This document shows, piece after piece, positions 48,801 to 63,664 of a stretch of 64,000 nt of DNA. A model generated the notes under the pieces. It was given only the letters and a program-made list of their open reading frames with translations. It did not search any database and was not told the origin of the DNA. The stretch is from the NCBI GenBank assembly GCA_034336665.1, contig CM067570.1:21657002-21721001 (forward strand). The letters are read 5' to 3'. How positions within the stretch are numbered: position 1 is the first letter of the stretch; the number at the start of each line of letters is the position of its first letter. A program made the position numbers and the translations under genes. Origin of the DNA: Luscinia megarhynchos (taxonomy: Eukaryota; Chordata; Aves; Passeriformes; Turdidae).

Positions 48801-51800
48801 CTGCAAGTTATGTCATTTTGGTTTTTTTCCTTCTGAGAAATTCAAAAATGGACAATGTACAAATGTCATTTCACTGAAGACAAGATAGCTAGTATCTATG
48901 ATACCAGGCACAATCCTTTCTAAAGTTAATAGGAATTACTTTAGAGGTGTCTTATTGACTTCTAATAATCTCTGAGGGGATTAATAGCTAAGAAGGTATG
49001 TATGTGTTGATGACAAAAAGCAGAATGTAGTCTTCTGATTTATTTCAACTCTTCATTAAGTTTAAAAGCATTCCACTGTGATGAAGACATCAACCATAGG
49101 CTGTGGTATTTTCACACTGCAAAGAAACAGTTAAGAGCAGGAAGACAAAAAAAGAAAGCAAACAATGTTTCAACTTGAATTCAAGCCAGATTTCACATAA
49201 ACAAGACCCTATTCAAACCTAACGAAGCAAAACACGTCAAAAAATCCACCAGTTTCCCCTGTTTGAAGGTATAGATGAAACATACCTGCTTACATGTGTG
49301 CTAAAAATCTTACTAGGTAAGGTATAGCAGATTACTATATTGCATAAAGGTAAGTATGGAACTGAACTTCCTGTAAATACTCAAATATGGATTCTCATTC
49401 TCTATTACAATGATACATTTCTGTTAATTCTTGTGGAATTAGATTTAATCCATCATTTTACGAGACAGAAAAAAAGGGATCTTTCATATTTTTTCCTCTG
49501 CAAAATTCTGGTTTAAATTTTTAATTAAAAGGGTAAGTGAAAACTCAAAGAATATGATCAAGAAATAATGTGAAGCTTTAATTTATATAATTGCTATGCT
49601 AAGGTTTAATTTGGAATTTATATCTAATGAATTGACAGAAGAGAGTTCCATACTACAGCTGTAGGTTTTGGACATAAGTAGCACAGAATTAGAACAAAAA
49701 ACTGATCACTCTTTACCTAGCCAAGTGGAGGTAATGTCAACCTCTAATTCAAAAGGAAAATTCCTCTTCAATCCAATGGGATCGAGATTTTATCATGGGT
49801 TCCTAATTATTTCCTGGTGAGTTTTATACATGTGAATATTACCAGCAAAAGTCAGGTTATTAACACAAGCAACTCAGCAATGAAAGATACTGAATGAATG
49901 CTTGTTTCCCAAATGACACGTGTCCCTGCAGTCTGTGCATGTATGTCTCCCCATGAAAGAGAGCTGAAATTCTTCATAAGCATTATCATCAGTCATCTTT
50001 CTCAGAGGAAAATGAGCACAGTATGTCATTATGTCTAGGACTATCACAGTTTGGCTACTAATGGGCATTGGGCCAAACTCCAGAAAAAAAACCCTAACAT
50101 TTATTTTGGAAGCCTCTCAAAGCAGGGGCTTTCTTTTTTGTGGTACTTAGCACACTGTCAGCACTTAGAAATAAAAATAAATAATTACAAATTCTGATAT
50201 TCAGTTTTGGCAAAATGATCTGAATACTTCTCTGAAGAGAATAGATTATACATTTGCATCTCTCCTGATTTAAAGCCTGGGTCACTCCTGCCCTGCCCTC
50301 AGCTTTTGATAACTCATCATCTTCACTGGGTTTTCTTGCTCCACAGACCTTCACTCTGAAGTGTGAAGTTGCATTTGCAGAATCCTCAAATATAAATGCT
50401 GCCTTTTACTCGTCCAGAACTTTTACTTGCAAAAATGCAATACTTTTATGAAACTCACTTTAATTAAATTCACCATTAAGTTATCATATTACTTAACATT
50501 CTCCACAAGGATCAGAGAGAAAGATTTAGGTGTGTTTGGGTTCTCTAGACAGGACATTGTAAATGTTTTGGTAGCAGCATGGGTGACATTTCCTTCTGTG
50601 GACTGATTGATCCCATAATCCTGGTTTTTGTGCTCCATAGTCTGTAATTTCTTACCTGTATCTCCGTGGGGCTTATGAAAATGTGTTTTTAAGTATCTCA
50701 GGAATGCTGAAATGCATAAGCCCAGTTTATTTTGACAAAACTGTTCTGAGAGTATGCTGGACCTCATTCACACAGGTATGCTGCTCCTGACCATCCAACA
50801 GCTACCTCCAGCTGCAGTCACACCTTGTTCACACTGGCACCATTCACACAGGGAGCACACCATGCCTCCTCCAGCTGGCCACTATAATGCTTCCAAGGCA
50901 AATTCAGCACACCTAAGGGCAGAGCTCAGCTTGATGATTTGACTCAGAGTGTACTATTAGAATAATCATATTTGCTGTCCAGGAACCTTAATATTTATGC
51001 AGGTGAGAACAGTTTTTGTAATTTCTTCCTAGCTGCATATGACATGACTTCAGAGTTCCTGTCTGAATACACATCTGCACTTCCTTTCTAGCTTTGTCAA
51101 GGCATGTATTTTAACAATATTTCTACTTCTGAATTCTGTTTACTGTCAGGTCTAATAGAATCTCTTATTTCTATATATGAGTTCAGAGGAGAAACTTTTT
51201 CTATTTTTTTTGGCTCTTAGGTCACCCTTAGATGAACAATTACTGTTAGAGTTACTTTGAGCCCTATCCATGCAGATATATACTGACTGAGGGTTTTAGA
51301 ATCATAATAAAATACTTGTAATATAGCAGTACAATCCCAGATTTTATCTACAGGCTGTGCATCAAAATAGACATGAAATTCCTCCCTGTGTCTCATAACG
51401 TTCCCTTGGAAAATACTAGATCACAAAAAAGTAATCCCAGTAGAGCCATCTTCCAATTTTTCTGCTGCTGTGGATGCTGTCTCAGTCATTCTGTTGCTGC
51501 TGGTTAATAAGTCATAAAACCTGTCATAACGCCTGTCATGATAAGTGTATATGTCTTTTCTGCTAAAATACTTTAGTTATAGTTCCCAGAATAGAAAAAA
51601 ACACCACGTGAGATGTTACTACAGAAAGCTGCAATAGATCCTTTTTCAACTCAGCTCTGCTCTTCAGAGGCTTCAAAAGAATAAGAGGCACCACAGTCCT
51701 AAGCTAGATCTTTTTTCTAGGCTTATTGCTTCAAGATGAATTTTTTTACCTTTCTCAGTACACTTACTTGAAACTACTTTGTTACTCATCTTCAGTGGTA

Positions 51801-54800
51801 GGTTTCCATCCCACCCTCCTTTTGGTCCATTTCCTTACACCTTCAGAAGACCGAGTCCCTGGTGGTGAGCAAGAGCCCTTTTCTGGCAAATTTGGCAAAT
51901 TCTCAGTACATCTATCTCAGTATGGAAACCTTCAATTCTTCCCTTCTTCCAAATATTGGTATTTCATAGACTGTTGTGTCTTATAGTGATTAAACAGGTT
52001 TTTAGGCTTCTATGTAATCTGTAGAAGGTGCTTCCATCCATGCAAGCCTTTAAGAACAGACTTTATCTGCTAAAAATTCCTGCTTTGCAGTAGGACTCAT
52101 CTTAAGTGGACTTATTCTAATTTTCTGGGTTGTAAGAGCCTTTAGTAGCTTCCAGCACCAATAACCAGTTTCCTTCCTTCTCACAGACTGCTCCAGCAAG
52201 AAAAAAACATTGAATTTCAAGAGCAGACAGTGAGACCATACACTCTGCCCAATCACCCCTCGGAAACATAGCTCAAACTTGGAATAACATACAATGAATT
52301 CATATCAGAAAATGTGCATAGTAAACTCACCAGGGTTAAAAACAACTGAATATATACAAGGAATGAGTAATTACGATTTTTATTGTTGGTGTTGCAAGCA
52401 GGATCATGCTCAAGTGAGATGTCAGCATTTGTGATAATTTTTCCATACATTTTTTTTACAAATAGTAAGCTACTCTTGCATCCTTTGGATTTTCTTTTTC
52501 TGGAAAAATATTTAGATCTAAACAACGCTAAAGTTTCTTTTGGTTTGAAATATCTCTACTGAGATAACTTACTGTTTTGGTCAGATATCACTATGAAGGA
52601 CCTAGAAATATAGGAATATTAAGAAATTTTAGAAAGAGAAAAGCGTGCAGTGATGATCCTGAAAACTAACAACTGTACGATAGTACCTGTGACATAACAA
52701 AAATATGATTCAAATTGGAAAATAAAAATAAAATGTGCATATTATTGTGGGAAAATTAAAGTATCTTATTTGGTAGATTGGTTTACTTGAAGAAAAACCT
52801 CTGCCTACCTGATATAGCTGCTTTGCAAAGTTAATAATAGACTTTAAGACATATGGACAAACTTTCTAAAATGAAGAGTTAATTTTAACAAAGAATTGAG
52901 GATTTTTAAAACTTTAATTTCATAAATTTAACAACTGGAAAGTTGTGCTAATATTAGATTGCAAGATTGTGAATTGTAGGGCTCAATACTGTGGACATAC
53001 AGCAAATGGAAATAAATCTTGCTACTTTCTTGCTTGTATTGTTGTATTATATTTTTGTATGTTTGTATTAAATATGATGTTATTTCTCTACTAAACGTAC
53101 AGTGGAACTGAGAAAACAAAAATGATCTGAATCGTAAAACAAAGAACTGCAATTCACCTGATAGTGTATCCAACTGTGAAAGGACATGGACTAATCATTA
53201 ATTCCAGACAACAGATTAAAACCCCCACTTATACAGATTATTTTTGCATGATTTTGCTCTAAACTCTGACAGTATTCTGGACAAGAAAATTCTGTCATGA
53301 GTGGAATGGAAACTATTCATTCTCGCTCTGGCCTGGCAGATAGCCCATTCACTTTAAATTAAATAAATATCAGCAGTAATATTAATAAAATTTAAATGTT
53401 GTCATAAAATGTCAAATATCATTTATTTTATAACTGCTACTCAAAATAATGGTTATTGTCTTAACTATATCAGAGGGAGGTATTTCTCTCTCTGACTTCT
53501 AATTTTCTGTATCATAAAGAAACTTCTAGTTATATTAGGAAAAAGTTGTCATTCCAGATCAAGAGCACTGAGTTGGTGTTGTATTTAGCAATCTTCCAGA
53601 CTTCTGGCAAAATTGTTTTAATTAGCCTTCTCCTAACAGCGTTTAAACAAATCCTATGCTGCCAAGGAAGGAAGAAATGACTTCTCAGTCAGATAGTTTA
53701 CTTAGTTCTTTTTCTCCATTGCTATAAATCTTGCTGTGGAGACTATTAGTGACTTGACTACTTTTTTTTAAACAATGAACTGTGACCACTTTACCCACTG
53801 AAAAGCTCACACATCATTCAAGTATAAATGTCCTGTTTCTGCATGGTTTATTTTCACACCATTGTTGGGTGCTAAAATAGTTTTATACCATTTATAAAAC
53901 ACAGACATTTTAGCAAACCTATCCAGCATGCCAGAGCAGAAAAACTAGTAGCACTAATCACTTATATATGCAATGCAGCAGCAACATCTATTGGAGTCAG
54001 ATATGTTTGGCTAATGCTAACAGATAAGTTGAATGCTGAATTAATTCATAGTCCATGAATTCCATGACACACGGATAAGTTCAGAAAATGCCCTAATCTG
54101 AACACTTGAAATGACAAACAATGCTGCTTCCAAGTGACTTTACATGGACACTTGTGGGCCCAAAAAAAGTCCATTCCTTTTTTTGCATATCTAGAACTCG
54201 CTCACCTAGAGCCTACCAGGACCCTGCACAAGGTCTGCAGTTTCCTTCACAAAAGGGCTGTGTGTTTCCTGAGAGGGCTCCCCGAGCGGGTGCGCTGCCC
54301 CCGCGCTCGCAGGCCGGGCAGCCCAGCGCTCCATGCGGTTAAGCAAACACGCCATGGCTGCTGGGGCACGCAGCCAAGGCGGAGGCCGGGAGGAGGGGAT
54401 GAGGCTGGGAGGAAATAAGAGCAAATTCCTCTGAAATGATCTGACAGGAAATGACAGAGTGTCAGCCTTATACAACCACACTGCGCGCGAGAGAGAGAGG
54501 GCGGGAGAAGTTCTTCCTAAACACAGAGCGGTGCCAGATCTCAGTAGGTGAGGATGATGAAATAATAAAGCATTTCCCGTGTGTGTTTTTCATTAGTCCT
54601 GTTTTGTTTTTCTTCCAAGTGCTGTGGAAACAGAACAGAAGCCCATGTTTCAGCCATGACTGCAATGGCCTCCTCTCATGGGAATAACAGCTGCATAAAT
54701 AGGAGGGAAGCCCTCAGTGGAATTGCTTCCAACACCTTTCTAATGGAAATAATGATTTGCAAAGCCCAGTTTATACCTTTGCCACGTAATTAGTAGCCAA

Positions 54801-57719
54801 GATTAAAAACATTGTTCCAACTCCCAGCATCCTTCAAATCTGGCAAGACATTAAATATTCCACTGTGTTCCAAAAAGGTAGCCCATAAGTGATCATTGTA
54901 AGGACAGTCTTGGCCAGCTTGAATCAATCAACACTTATTATATGGAAATTAACCAGTTTGATGTCAATTAGTGGAAATTTGTTAGCAGACATAACCTATG
55001 AGACACTTTATTTTGAATTCCCAGCTCTCCTCATTGAAGCTGGCTGAGATGGGGCAGAACACTAAAATCCAGATTTCTTAAGACTCAGAGCGGAATCAAT
55101 TAAAAAAAGGCGTGGGGGAAACTGTCTCAAAATGCGCAAAACTTTTCCGGTTTCTTAGGCCCAATAAGCCCAAGGAACATGGATAATGGATTTTTCCCTA
55201 CAAAGAGTCAATTTCTAGTTACAGATTTAGGTGCATAACAGTTTATTCTGTATGTGTCAATACTAAGTACAGAAGAAAAAAATGTTGCTAGACAAATTGC
55301 AAAACTTACCCTCATTTCATGTTACTTTTAAAGGAAAATTCTTTTCCCACCATGTTCTTATAAATCACATTCTCATACTAAGAAAGTAGAAGTTTCCAAA
55401 TTACATTTTCTGACTCGATCATGAATTTTCCTCCTAAGAGTAACTAAAAATCAAAATTTTGGCTAGCTGTTCAAACCAGAAGAGATGACAAAAGATTTCA
55501 AAGCTTAAGGCTTGAGACCTGTCTGGCCTGTGACTACTGTGAGCTCCACCTTTTGTTTAAAATTAATCAAGTACCATCACATGACATTTTACCTGCAAAT
55601 AGCAGCACACAGCATGGGCCTGCCTACATACCATTCAAATTAAATATTAGAACTGGGGGTTCAATCTCAAAGCTTTATAAGTGCTCCTAAAACACAGCTA
55701 AGAAGTGAGTATTGGATCAGAGTCTTGCTATAATATGGAAAACTCCTGATGGTTTTGAAGTCAAGGTTTCCACATGTCTTGTGGAAACTCCTCTGTAACT
55801 CCTATTAACTGACCATGATATATACAGCATGTTACTCTCCCATAAAAATAAGTGTTCCCTAAAATAATTGAGCCTGATATTACCATCTGGAGCTCACATC
55901 CACTATCCATTATTTACAATAACATTGGCCAACATTACTGCAACACCCAAAGTTCAAACCTTCACCTAATTTGAAGTGTCTCTTAAAAACTAAAAATTGT
56001 CTCAAGCATCTTAATTTTTCTGCTTGTTTAATTTATAAATAGTTATTAAATGAGCTGTTCAATGTAGTGCAGTACAATACTTCCAGAAGTTGACAATGGA
56101 GACACCACTGTCCAGCTATAATATCTTTCCTTTGATACTGATAGAGGTTCTGTAACCTACATGATCAATGCAATTTATCACAAGATTCAGGCAGTGACAG
56201 CACTTATTTGAAATCAGCCTGATAAAGCACCAATTATTTCTTGATATTGCTGGCCATCCAGGCTTCTATATTTTTGCTGGTAAGAGGTGCTTCTAAGGCC
56301 ATCAGCCTCTTTTGGAAGGGTCATATTTTATGATGCTCACATGGCTACTTCCACTACCTTGTAGCATCATGGGAAAAAAAGATGCTAACATAAAACTGTG
56401 TTTCTCTGCTCTTCTTGAAGTCAATTTAAATCTTAACAATAAACATTCTTCACTCCACACATTTAGTAAATTACTCACGTTATTTTAAAATATGAGCAGA
56501 CCTTGTCTTTTCTCAAACAAGGAGAGCAGTGCCAGAAACGTTGAAGTATTAGGAATGTGCAGAATTTATTACAGGGTGCCTAGAAATTGCTTATTTAGTA
56601 ATGGGTCTGTACATTGCTGCTGAAATAGATGCATCAATGGTAGTGGGGCAAAATCAATTTATGAAAGAACATATTTCACTTATGATCAGTATGTTTTGCA
56701 TATGAATTTTATGTATATGACAAAAGAAGTATAGATTTCACTCTAAGGTACTTTCCATCTCCACAGATGGTGTCAGAGACTACAGTTTAGACTAGGTATC
56801 TGGATACATCCTTGACTGTTAAACTTTATGGGAATTTTGCAATGCACCTTAGAGGATGCAAGACTTCAATTCTCAAATTTTTTCTCAGCAGTGATAGAAA
56901 ATGTACTTTCAACCTCAGTAGTGTAAGGCCATGTTCCTCTGCCAACAAACAGGTATATTTACTGTGGAACTACCAGAGTAGTTACAAGAGCTGAACTTTT
57001 TTTAGTTTCCAGAAGCTGTTAACTTGGTGTTGCAGTACTAAAATTAAGACCCTGCTGGACTCCAATATTTTGTGTTGCTGGAAAACCTTCTCAGTTCATG
57101 TTAAGATGGATAATTATGAAAAAAATCAACAAAATATTCCAAAAGTAAGGATTAACTTTTTACATGAAGTCTTTAGTAAAACATTTAATTTCTGCTAAAG
57201 CAATTAGCATCATGAGGATACTGATGTCAAAGATTCCCATTGGCTTTAAAAGAACCATGATTAAGCACATATCACATAGCAACATTCAGAATCCTGCAAT
57301 ATCACTTTGTTTATGTGAATTTTAATCTTAACAACAAATATCATCTAACAAATTCGTGCATATTTGTAGAAAGTAGCTCATTCATTCCTGACATTATTAA
57401 ATAGGTCTACCTGTAAATTATAACAGTGTATTTTTTTGTTCCTTGAAGGTGTAAGGCAGCTCTTAGGAGAGTTCCTGGGCATACAAATTTATGTACAAAG
57501 CTGAGGGATTTATGCAAAGCTGAGGGTTAGAACTATTATATTAGCAATATTTTCTGTTCCAGTTTCCAACTACACCAGTACATTAAAAGGCCTTAAGGGC
57601 CTTCAAAAGCTCAGAATACAGAACCTGGGATCCAAGAGACATTGCTAAGGGCCTATTCTGCAGTTCTTTGTGTGTAGAAGCTTGATAGTGATGAAGAGAA
57701 GTACCGGGTTTTTTTCATT
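48801..57719. other. Unique DNA, no gene seen
   Basis: Long AT-rich stretch. At 54270-54420 there is a small GC- and CpG-richer patch, too short for a typical CpG island, followed by a GCGCGCGAGAGAGAGAG run near 54482. Some donor-like sequences occur (for example on the minus strand near 50650), but the open frames beside them are not recognised. No RNA gene was identified. Confidence 0.45.
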
Positions 57720-57860
57720 CTGTGAGTTCAAGAAGGATTTGGACAACACTTTCAGGCACATGGTGTGATATTTAGAGCAGTCCTGTGCAGGACTAGGAGT
57801 TGGACTTGAATTATCCTGGTGAGTTCATTCCAACTCAGAATGTGCTGTGGTTCTGTGGTA
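57720..57860 (+). mobile_element. CR1 LINE 3' terminus, sense orientation
   Basis: The sequence runs GAGTTCAAGAAGGATTTGGA, CACTTTCAGGCACATGGTGT, CAGTCCTGTGCAGGACTAGG, AGTTGGACTTGA and TTCCAACTCAGAA, then ends in diverged octamers (TGTGGTTCTGTGG in place of ATTCTATG). These are the last 140 bp or so of CR1. The copy is truncated and non-coding. Confidence 0.92.
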
Positions 57861-59500
57861 CTGCTGAGCTCCTACTTTCCATATAGAGACAGCAGTATCT
57901 CTGCACCAGCTGAATGAGAATATGCAACACTAAAAACTGGAATCACTTTTGGTTAGAGTATTTTGAATTAATACATCAATGGACACATTCCATTTAACTG
58001 CCTCTTTTCACTTGATCTTCAACTCTGAATTCAGCATTGGACTAATGACTGAAACTGGCTTTAGGTGAACTTAGTGACTAATGCTACTAAATAAAAGCAA
58101 ACACTTCTGGCAGTGATGCTGTAAACTAGGCTAGCTATATTACTTGTTCCAGTCTCTGTGACTGGTTCCCATCTTGAAGCACCAGCAGGAAGCCTGACAT
58201 TTCATAATGGTCTGCAGCTTTAAGGAGAAAACCACTTGCTCTATCAATTGAAAACTGTGGGTGTTGCTGGCAGAGGTAATAAGCCTCTACATTCTCTGAT
58301 ACGTGTGTACATTGTATTACAAAACTTACTATTAACTGGGATAAGAAAGAAAATCTCTAACATTTTGTATTTCAGTTGTCTGAAATGTTTTCCTGAGGAT
58401 GTAAACAGTAAGACTTTGATTGTACACACACAAGATATTAACCTACTCCTGGTGTAATCTGAGTGACACTTCATTACATTTTTTCAAAAGAACTGCCATT
58501 TCATTGCAATCTTTCCACAGGGCAGATATTTCAGGGTATATCTATTTTGCATTATTTGAACACATACAGCTTCTTAAGGACGAATAGCATCTCTTAAAGA
58601 TGCTTTATGCAAGGAAAGGAGAGATGTTCTGAAAAGAGAGGAAAGTCATGTTTTGGGCCCATAGGGATGCAGGCTAGTAATCCTGGGACATGCTTTGGGG
58701 TTTTCTCATCCTCATCTCATTTCTGAATTTATGTGATGTCAGAGCACAGAAGACAGACCACCATGAGTTGCATGTGTCAGTAAAAATAAACATGAACTAT
58801 ATTTTAAAAAAATTTCCAATCACATATGCAAGAATTCTTGATACTGAGAAAATTTACAAAGATTTTTTTCATGCTTTGACAAAGCTTATGCTTTGACAAT
58901 TGTTTTTGACTCATTGCCTCAGATAGCAAATACCAACAAAATCTGGTCTGAAAAATTCAGTGGATTATATACCGTAAAGCATCTTCTCCTCTCAGTATAA
59001 CAATTCCTATAATTTTGCACCTCAACTGTTCTGATATAACTTCAGTAAGGTTACAAAGCCATGCTTGGCAAGAAATACTAGAATAATGGAAGTATGTGTA
59101 AAACTAATTCAAATCTCTTACATGTATGCCTCTAGAGCCTTTAGTTACATGACTGGATGCTGCTATTAATAGAAATCACAAGACATTTTTCACAAGTTTC
59201 ACAACATTTTTCTCAAGTTCTAAGATGAGGTAATAATATGCAGGGTGAGCAGTGACCACTAAATAAAAACCCTTGAGTCATTACTTTTTCTCTTATTGCG
59301 ATCTTATGGTCCCTTGAATTTCTTCCTGTGCACTATTTAGAGCACATTCTGATGACAGAAATTCTCATTTTACCAGATGAATGCCTGTGGTCCTCATCAA
59401 TACAGCACTAACTTTCTGTGAAGCACTTACCTTCCTACCACCTCTGAGGTAAACAGGTACTACCTCCAATTCACAGCTGTTCACTTAAGGTAGACAGATA
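57861..59500. other. Unique AT-rich DNA, no gene seen
   Basis: Two short unrecognised open frames occur (58236-58474 on both strands, 58690-58896 on plus). No feature is supported. Confidence 0.5.
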
Positions 59501-60150
59501 AGAATCAGAGAATCATAGAATATCCTGAGCTGTAAGGAACCCACAGGAGCCATCAAAATCCAGCTCTGAGGTCTGCACAGGACAGCCCCAAATAAATCAC
59601 AATATTTTTAATAATTCTGAGAGAAAACACTTCTTGAACTTTGTCTGACTTGGTGCTGTGACCATTTCTCTGGGGAGCCTGTTCTGGTGACTGACAGCAC
59701 TGAAAGGATGAAGAACCTTTCCCTGATATCCAGCCTAAACTTCCCTTGACACCACTTCAGGCCATTCCCTCTGGTTCCTGTCACTGGTCACCAGAGAGAA
59801 GAGACCAAGGTCTTCCCCTCCTCTTCCCCTCACAGAAGTTGTAACTGCAGTGAGGTCTCTCCTCAGTCTCCTCTTCTCCAGGCTGAGCAGACCAAGTGAG
59901 TGCAGCTGTTCCTCATAGAGCTAAGCTCCTCTCCAGACCCTTCACCAGCTCAGAGCAGAGCAGGACAATTCCCCCTTGCCCAGCTGGCCATGCTGTGCCT
60001 GGTGCCCCCCAGGACACGCTGGCCCCTCCTGGCTCCAGGGCACTGCTGGCTCGTGTTCACCATCCATCAGGACCCCAGGTCCCTTTCCATGGTGCTGCTC
60101 TCCAGCCTCTCCCTTCCCAGTCTGTCCCTACAACTAGGGCTGCCATGTCC
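59501..60150 (-). mobile_element. CR1 LINE, about 650 bp of 3' end, antisense
   Basis: The plus strand starts with the reverse complement of the CR1 tail octamers (AGAATCAGAGAATCATAGAA). It continues with CTGAGCTGTAAGGAACCCAC, GGGGAGCCTGTTCTGGTGAC, CTTTCCCTGATATCCAGCCT and further GC-rich CR1-like sequence to about 60150. This is the longest CR1 copy in the window. It should cover the 3' UTR and perhaps the very end of ORF2, but no intact coding frame is present. The right boundary is approximate. The overlapping 88- and 93-codon plus-strand open frames are antisense to the element and are not genes. Confidence 0.93.
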
Positions 60151-63100
60151 CAGGGATATTAAAATTCAAAGTTTCCAATAAATTTGGCTGCCCATTTTAG
60201 ATGGTTAATTTGGCAAGAGAGAGGAGGAGTGATTAATAGCATGTAGTACTTCATACATTCAAAATTCATCTGCCAGTGACTTTTGCTGTGAGCAATCTTT
60301 AGTGCTGAAAGTCACAGCATGTAAGAGTTATTGACCATGTGCAAATTTCCTGCAGAGCAAGATATATGGCATCACTAAGACCTTGTGTGGTAAAGATGAA
60401 CCCAGGAAGATCCAGGGAGAGTTTTCCTTTGGTTGACCTTAATTTAAATTCCTAGATTTTGATCAATGATTTCAGCTATAGCCCTGGTCTGGATCCCTGG
60501 TTTTGGGAGAATTACAGTACTGAAGTATCAGCTGTGGCTCACATGCTCCAAACATCTGAGCTGAAGAATGGTCAACTAGATTGAAGATTCAGTATTCATC
60601 AGAGCCTCCTGGATATGCAAGAAATAAAATCCCACAAGGCTAGTCCTTGAATAGTAGCAACAGCCCACTGTCAGTTCACCTGGCCCCGGGACACACCAAT
60701 TGCCAGAGTAACAACTTCCATTCATAGCTCAATGCACCACATTTTCCAAAGGTGAGTCAGTGTCACTCACTTTTTCAGATCCTCAGAGCATTTGGGAGAT
60801 GGTTTGTAATTCACGCAGCAAATTATTAACTAGGCAACATGTGAGGGTCATGGACCTCTCTACAGGGGTCTGGAATTCAGCTGTTAGTAGGAAGAAAGAG
60901 ACCAAAGGAGCACTACACCATTCATGTTTTGAGGTACCATTTACTGTGGTAGATTAAAAGGCATCCAGATGCCTGCACCCTAAAGGGCCATTACAGTAGT
61001 CAAAAATCTGCCTGTTGCTACCTTTAATCTGAGCACACTGAGTTGCATGGGGTTGTTATAGCTCTGCATCTCTTGAGGTTTTCTCCTCTGCTCTGGGAAT
61101 TCACTCCTGCCAAAATCCTAAGGACTGTGACTGCCACAGCCATGGGCAGGAGGATGGAGAAAAAAACCAACTTATTTAAGGAGAAGTGTCTGGACAAGCC
61201 ATGCTGACTTTTCTTGTCTTTATAAAGAAGGTCTTGGGAGGATATACAGACCCTCAGTGCTGGCTGCCTTGCACTCCAAGGAGAACATTGTACTTACCAA
61301 AGTACAAGTAAGCTCTGAAGTAAGCTCAAAGAACAAGAGATTTACTGCTTCTTCAATTTGTTTTTAAAGCATAGAGTTTTGACATGGAAAGAACAGCTTT
61401 ATAGCTGTACATATTCCAAGCAAATTTTTAGTGTAAAGACTTGAAGAACCAGAGTCCACAAAATTAAGTAGACAAGTGAAGAGAAGACAATGTAAGAAAG
61501 GGAAAACAGGTAGAAACTGTCCCAGCAGGGTGTTCTTAACTTCAGTGAAAGGGATACATGGAAGACACTTGTAAGGCTCTAGGCATGGTTTGTAGTGCCT
61601 CTGAAACAGACCCTGAAAAACAAAGATCCAAAACCTTTTCTGCCCCTGCAAACCATTCTTACAGTCAGAAGCCCCAAAATGCTGCATCAGCTTGGAGTTG
61701 TCATTCATTTAGTGAAGGTAAGAGAGGATGCAGGATAGTCCACACACATGCTGCCAATATACTCCAAGCTGGAGATGCTTCCAAGCTACTAGCCTACACT
61801 GAAAGTGGTTTTTTTTCTGATAGTACAAAGCATGCTGACCAATGGCCAGGTTTTACCCTGAACACAAACCTTCTTGTAAAGTGCATTCTTCTCCCCTGAT
61901 TAAATTCCCCAAGAAACACAAATGCTGAATGCAACCAAAGCCTACTTTGCATCCCTGCAAGCTGTCCTTTGGTGCTTTCTAAATTAGGTGGCAAATACAA
62001 ATTCTAATTTGCACATAAAGGATCTGCATCAAAAATCATATTTCTTCCATGTAATTGGTTTTCTTTTAATCCTGATCTTAATGTATATCATTCTTGCTGA
62101 ACTGCTTCAAATAGGCTTTGATCAGAGATTTTAAAAAAATTGTTTAATAATGAAAAAAATGCCATCTTATTTTACTGCTTACTTCAGGATTCAGAGAGAT
62201 GAAGAACAGTGACAGCATAGCTGTTCACCCCTAACACTGAGACAGCAGGTAAACTGACAGTGTGTAATTACTAAGAGGTGATATTAAGTTAAAACATATA
62301 GCCAAAATAGTGCTATTGCATATGCATCCCTTGGTCTTCAAGGCAGTGTTTAAAATAAAAAACCTTCAGTGAGACAGAAAAACTGCTATAGTTATATCAT
62401 AGCACACTGAGTTGCAAACCTTTTAATGAAAGACATAATTCTTCTGCTGTCTGCATCATACTATATTCTCATGCAAAACACTTTAATGCATAGTGTAAAT
62501 TATCTAAGACTTTCTTAGTATGTATTACATTTCTTAATCATAGATATTGGGTGTAAAAAAAAGAGAATTATGTGACATGCTGCAAAACAAATTGCTTGGT
62601 GTTAGCATATACTAGCTGGGTCTATATCTGAAAAATGCATGCATAGAAGGGGAGGATTTTTTTTTTTTAATGTGCAGAACTCGCTTCTAAGTGCACATAT
62701 TATCAATGAAGCAAAAATGACTAATCTGAAATGACAGTGGTCTGATTTTCAGCCAATATAATCAGTTTAAAAGCAAGGGATCTAGATTACAGTCTGGATG
62801 GTCTATTCTGAATGAACAAGAAAAGGATAAATATAAATAGCCCAAATGTTTTCACCCACTTGCTTAATTCATTACATTCAGTTAAGCTATAAAGAAGTTT
62901 AAAATGCAAATTCTTGTTTTCAGTAATAAAATGCTTTTGTGTCCAAGTTAGCAGACAGGTTTGTTTTGCCTGATATCTCATCAGCTGAGCACTGCAGCAG
63001 TGTAAATGGTGGGCAATATCATCAGCACCTTTTAAGGTGTGAGTTTCTCACAGATGTCCCTTTTGAGAACAGGATCTGATGCTATCTCATTTTCTTTCAA

Positions 63101-63660
63101 GTTTGACTGAAGGTAAAGCTTATTTACATAATGCTAATGCTGAATATTTCTGAGTACTAAGCAGAGGCTAGAATTTATAATATTCTGTATTATTTATGTA
63201 ATAAAATTTCATTCAAACAGATGAGCTACTTTGAATGCAATCTGGAAACCCATGTGTCAACACCATCAAATAAACCAGAATTTATGAAGGTTAAAATCTT
63301 GTGACTCCTGCAAAAATACAAATGTATATTGCAGTTGTGAGTACAGAGGAATAGGACAACCATGGACTTCTGGGAATAAGACATATAAATATAAACACTA
63401 AAAATTCCATGATCTGGCAGTTCAAAATGGATTGATTGCAATCATCACACCTAATCATTACAGATGTATTGTTCCATGTGTAAGCTCTCAACTCTCTAAG
63501 GACCAAGTTTAATGATGGTTTTGTATGTGTTCTTTGTTGCTAATATACAAATAGTGGTGCACATTCTAAGAGATCCTGGATACCTGGAGGCAGTTCTTCA
63601 AATCATTCTGTGGCTTTTGAATTATGTTCGTAATCGAGGGCAGGGTTGGAGAGGAGACAC
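60151..63660. other. Unique DNA, no gene seen
   Basis: Ordinary AT-rich sequence. The largest open frames, 114 codons on minus (61364-61708) and 113 on plus (61558-61899), overlap each other, lack homology that I recognise and have no supporting splice sites. A T12 run lies near 62659. Confidence 0.5.
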
Positions 63661-63664
63661 ACAC

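Noticed and set aside
57483..57528. Short direct duplication of CAAAGCTGAGGG
   Set aside because: Only about 12 bp repeated twice, within chance expectation for slippage-prone DNA and with no evident function.
59896..60181. Two plus-strand open frames of 88 and 93 codons
   Set aside because: They run antisense through a CR1 retrotransposon 3' end and have no independent support.
61364..61899. Overlapping open frames of 114 (minus) and 113 (plus) codons
   Set aside because: They lie on opposite strands over the same DNA, resemble no known family and lack convincing splice or promoter context. Frames of this length are expected by chance in 64 kb.
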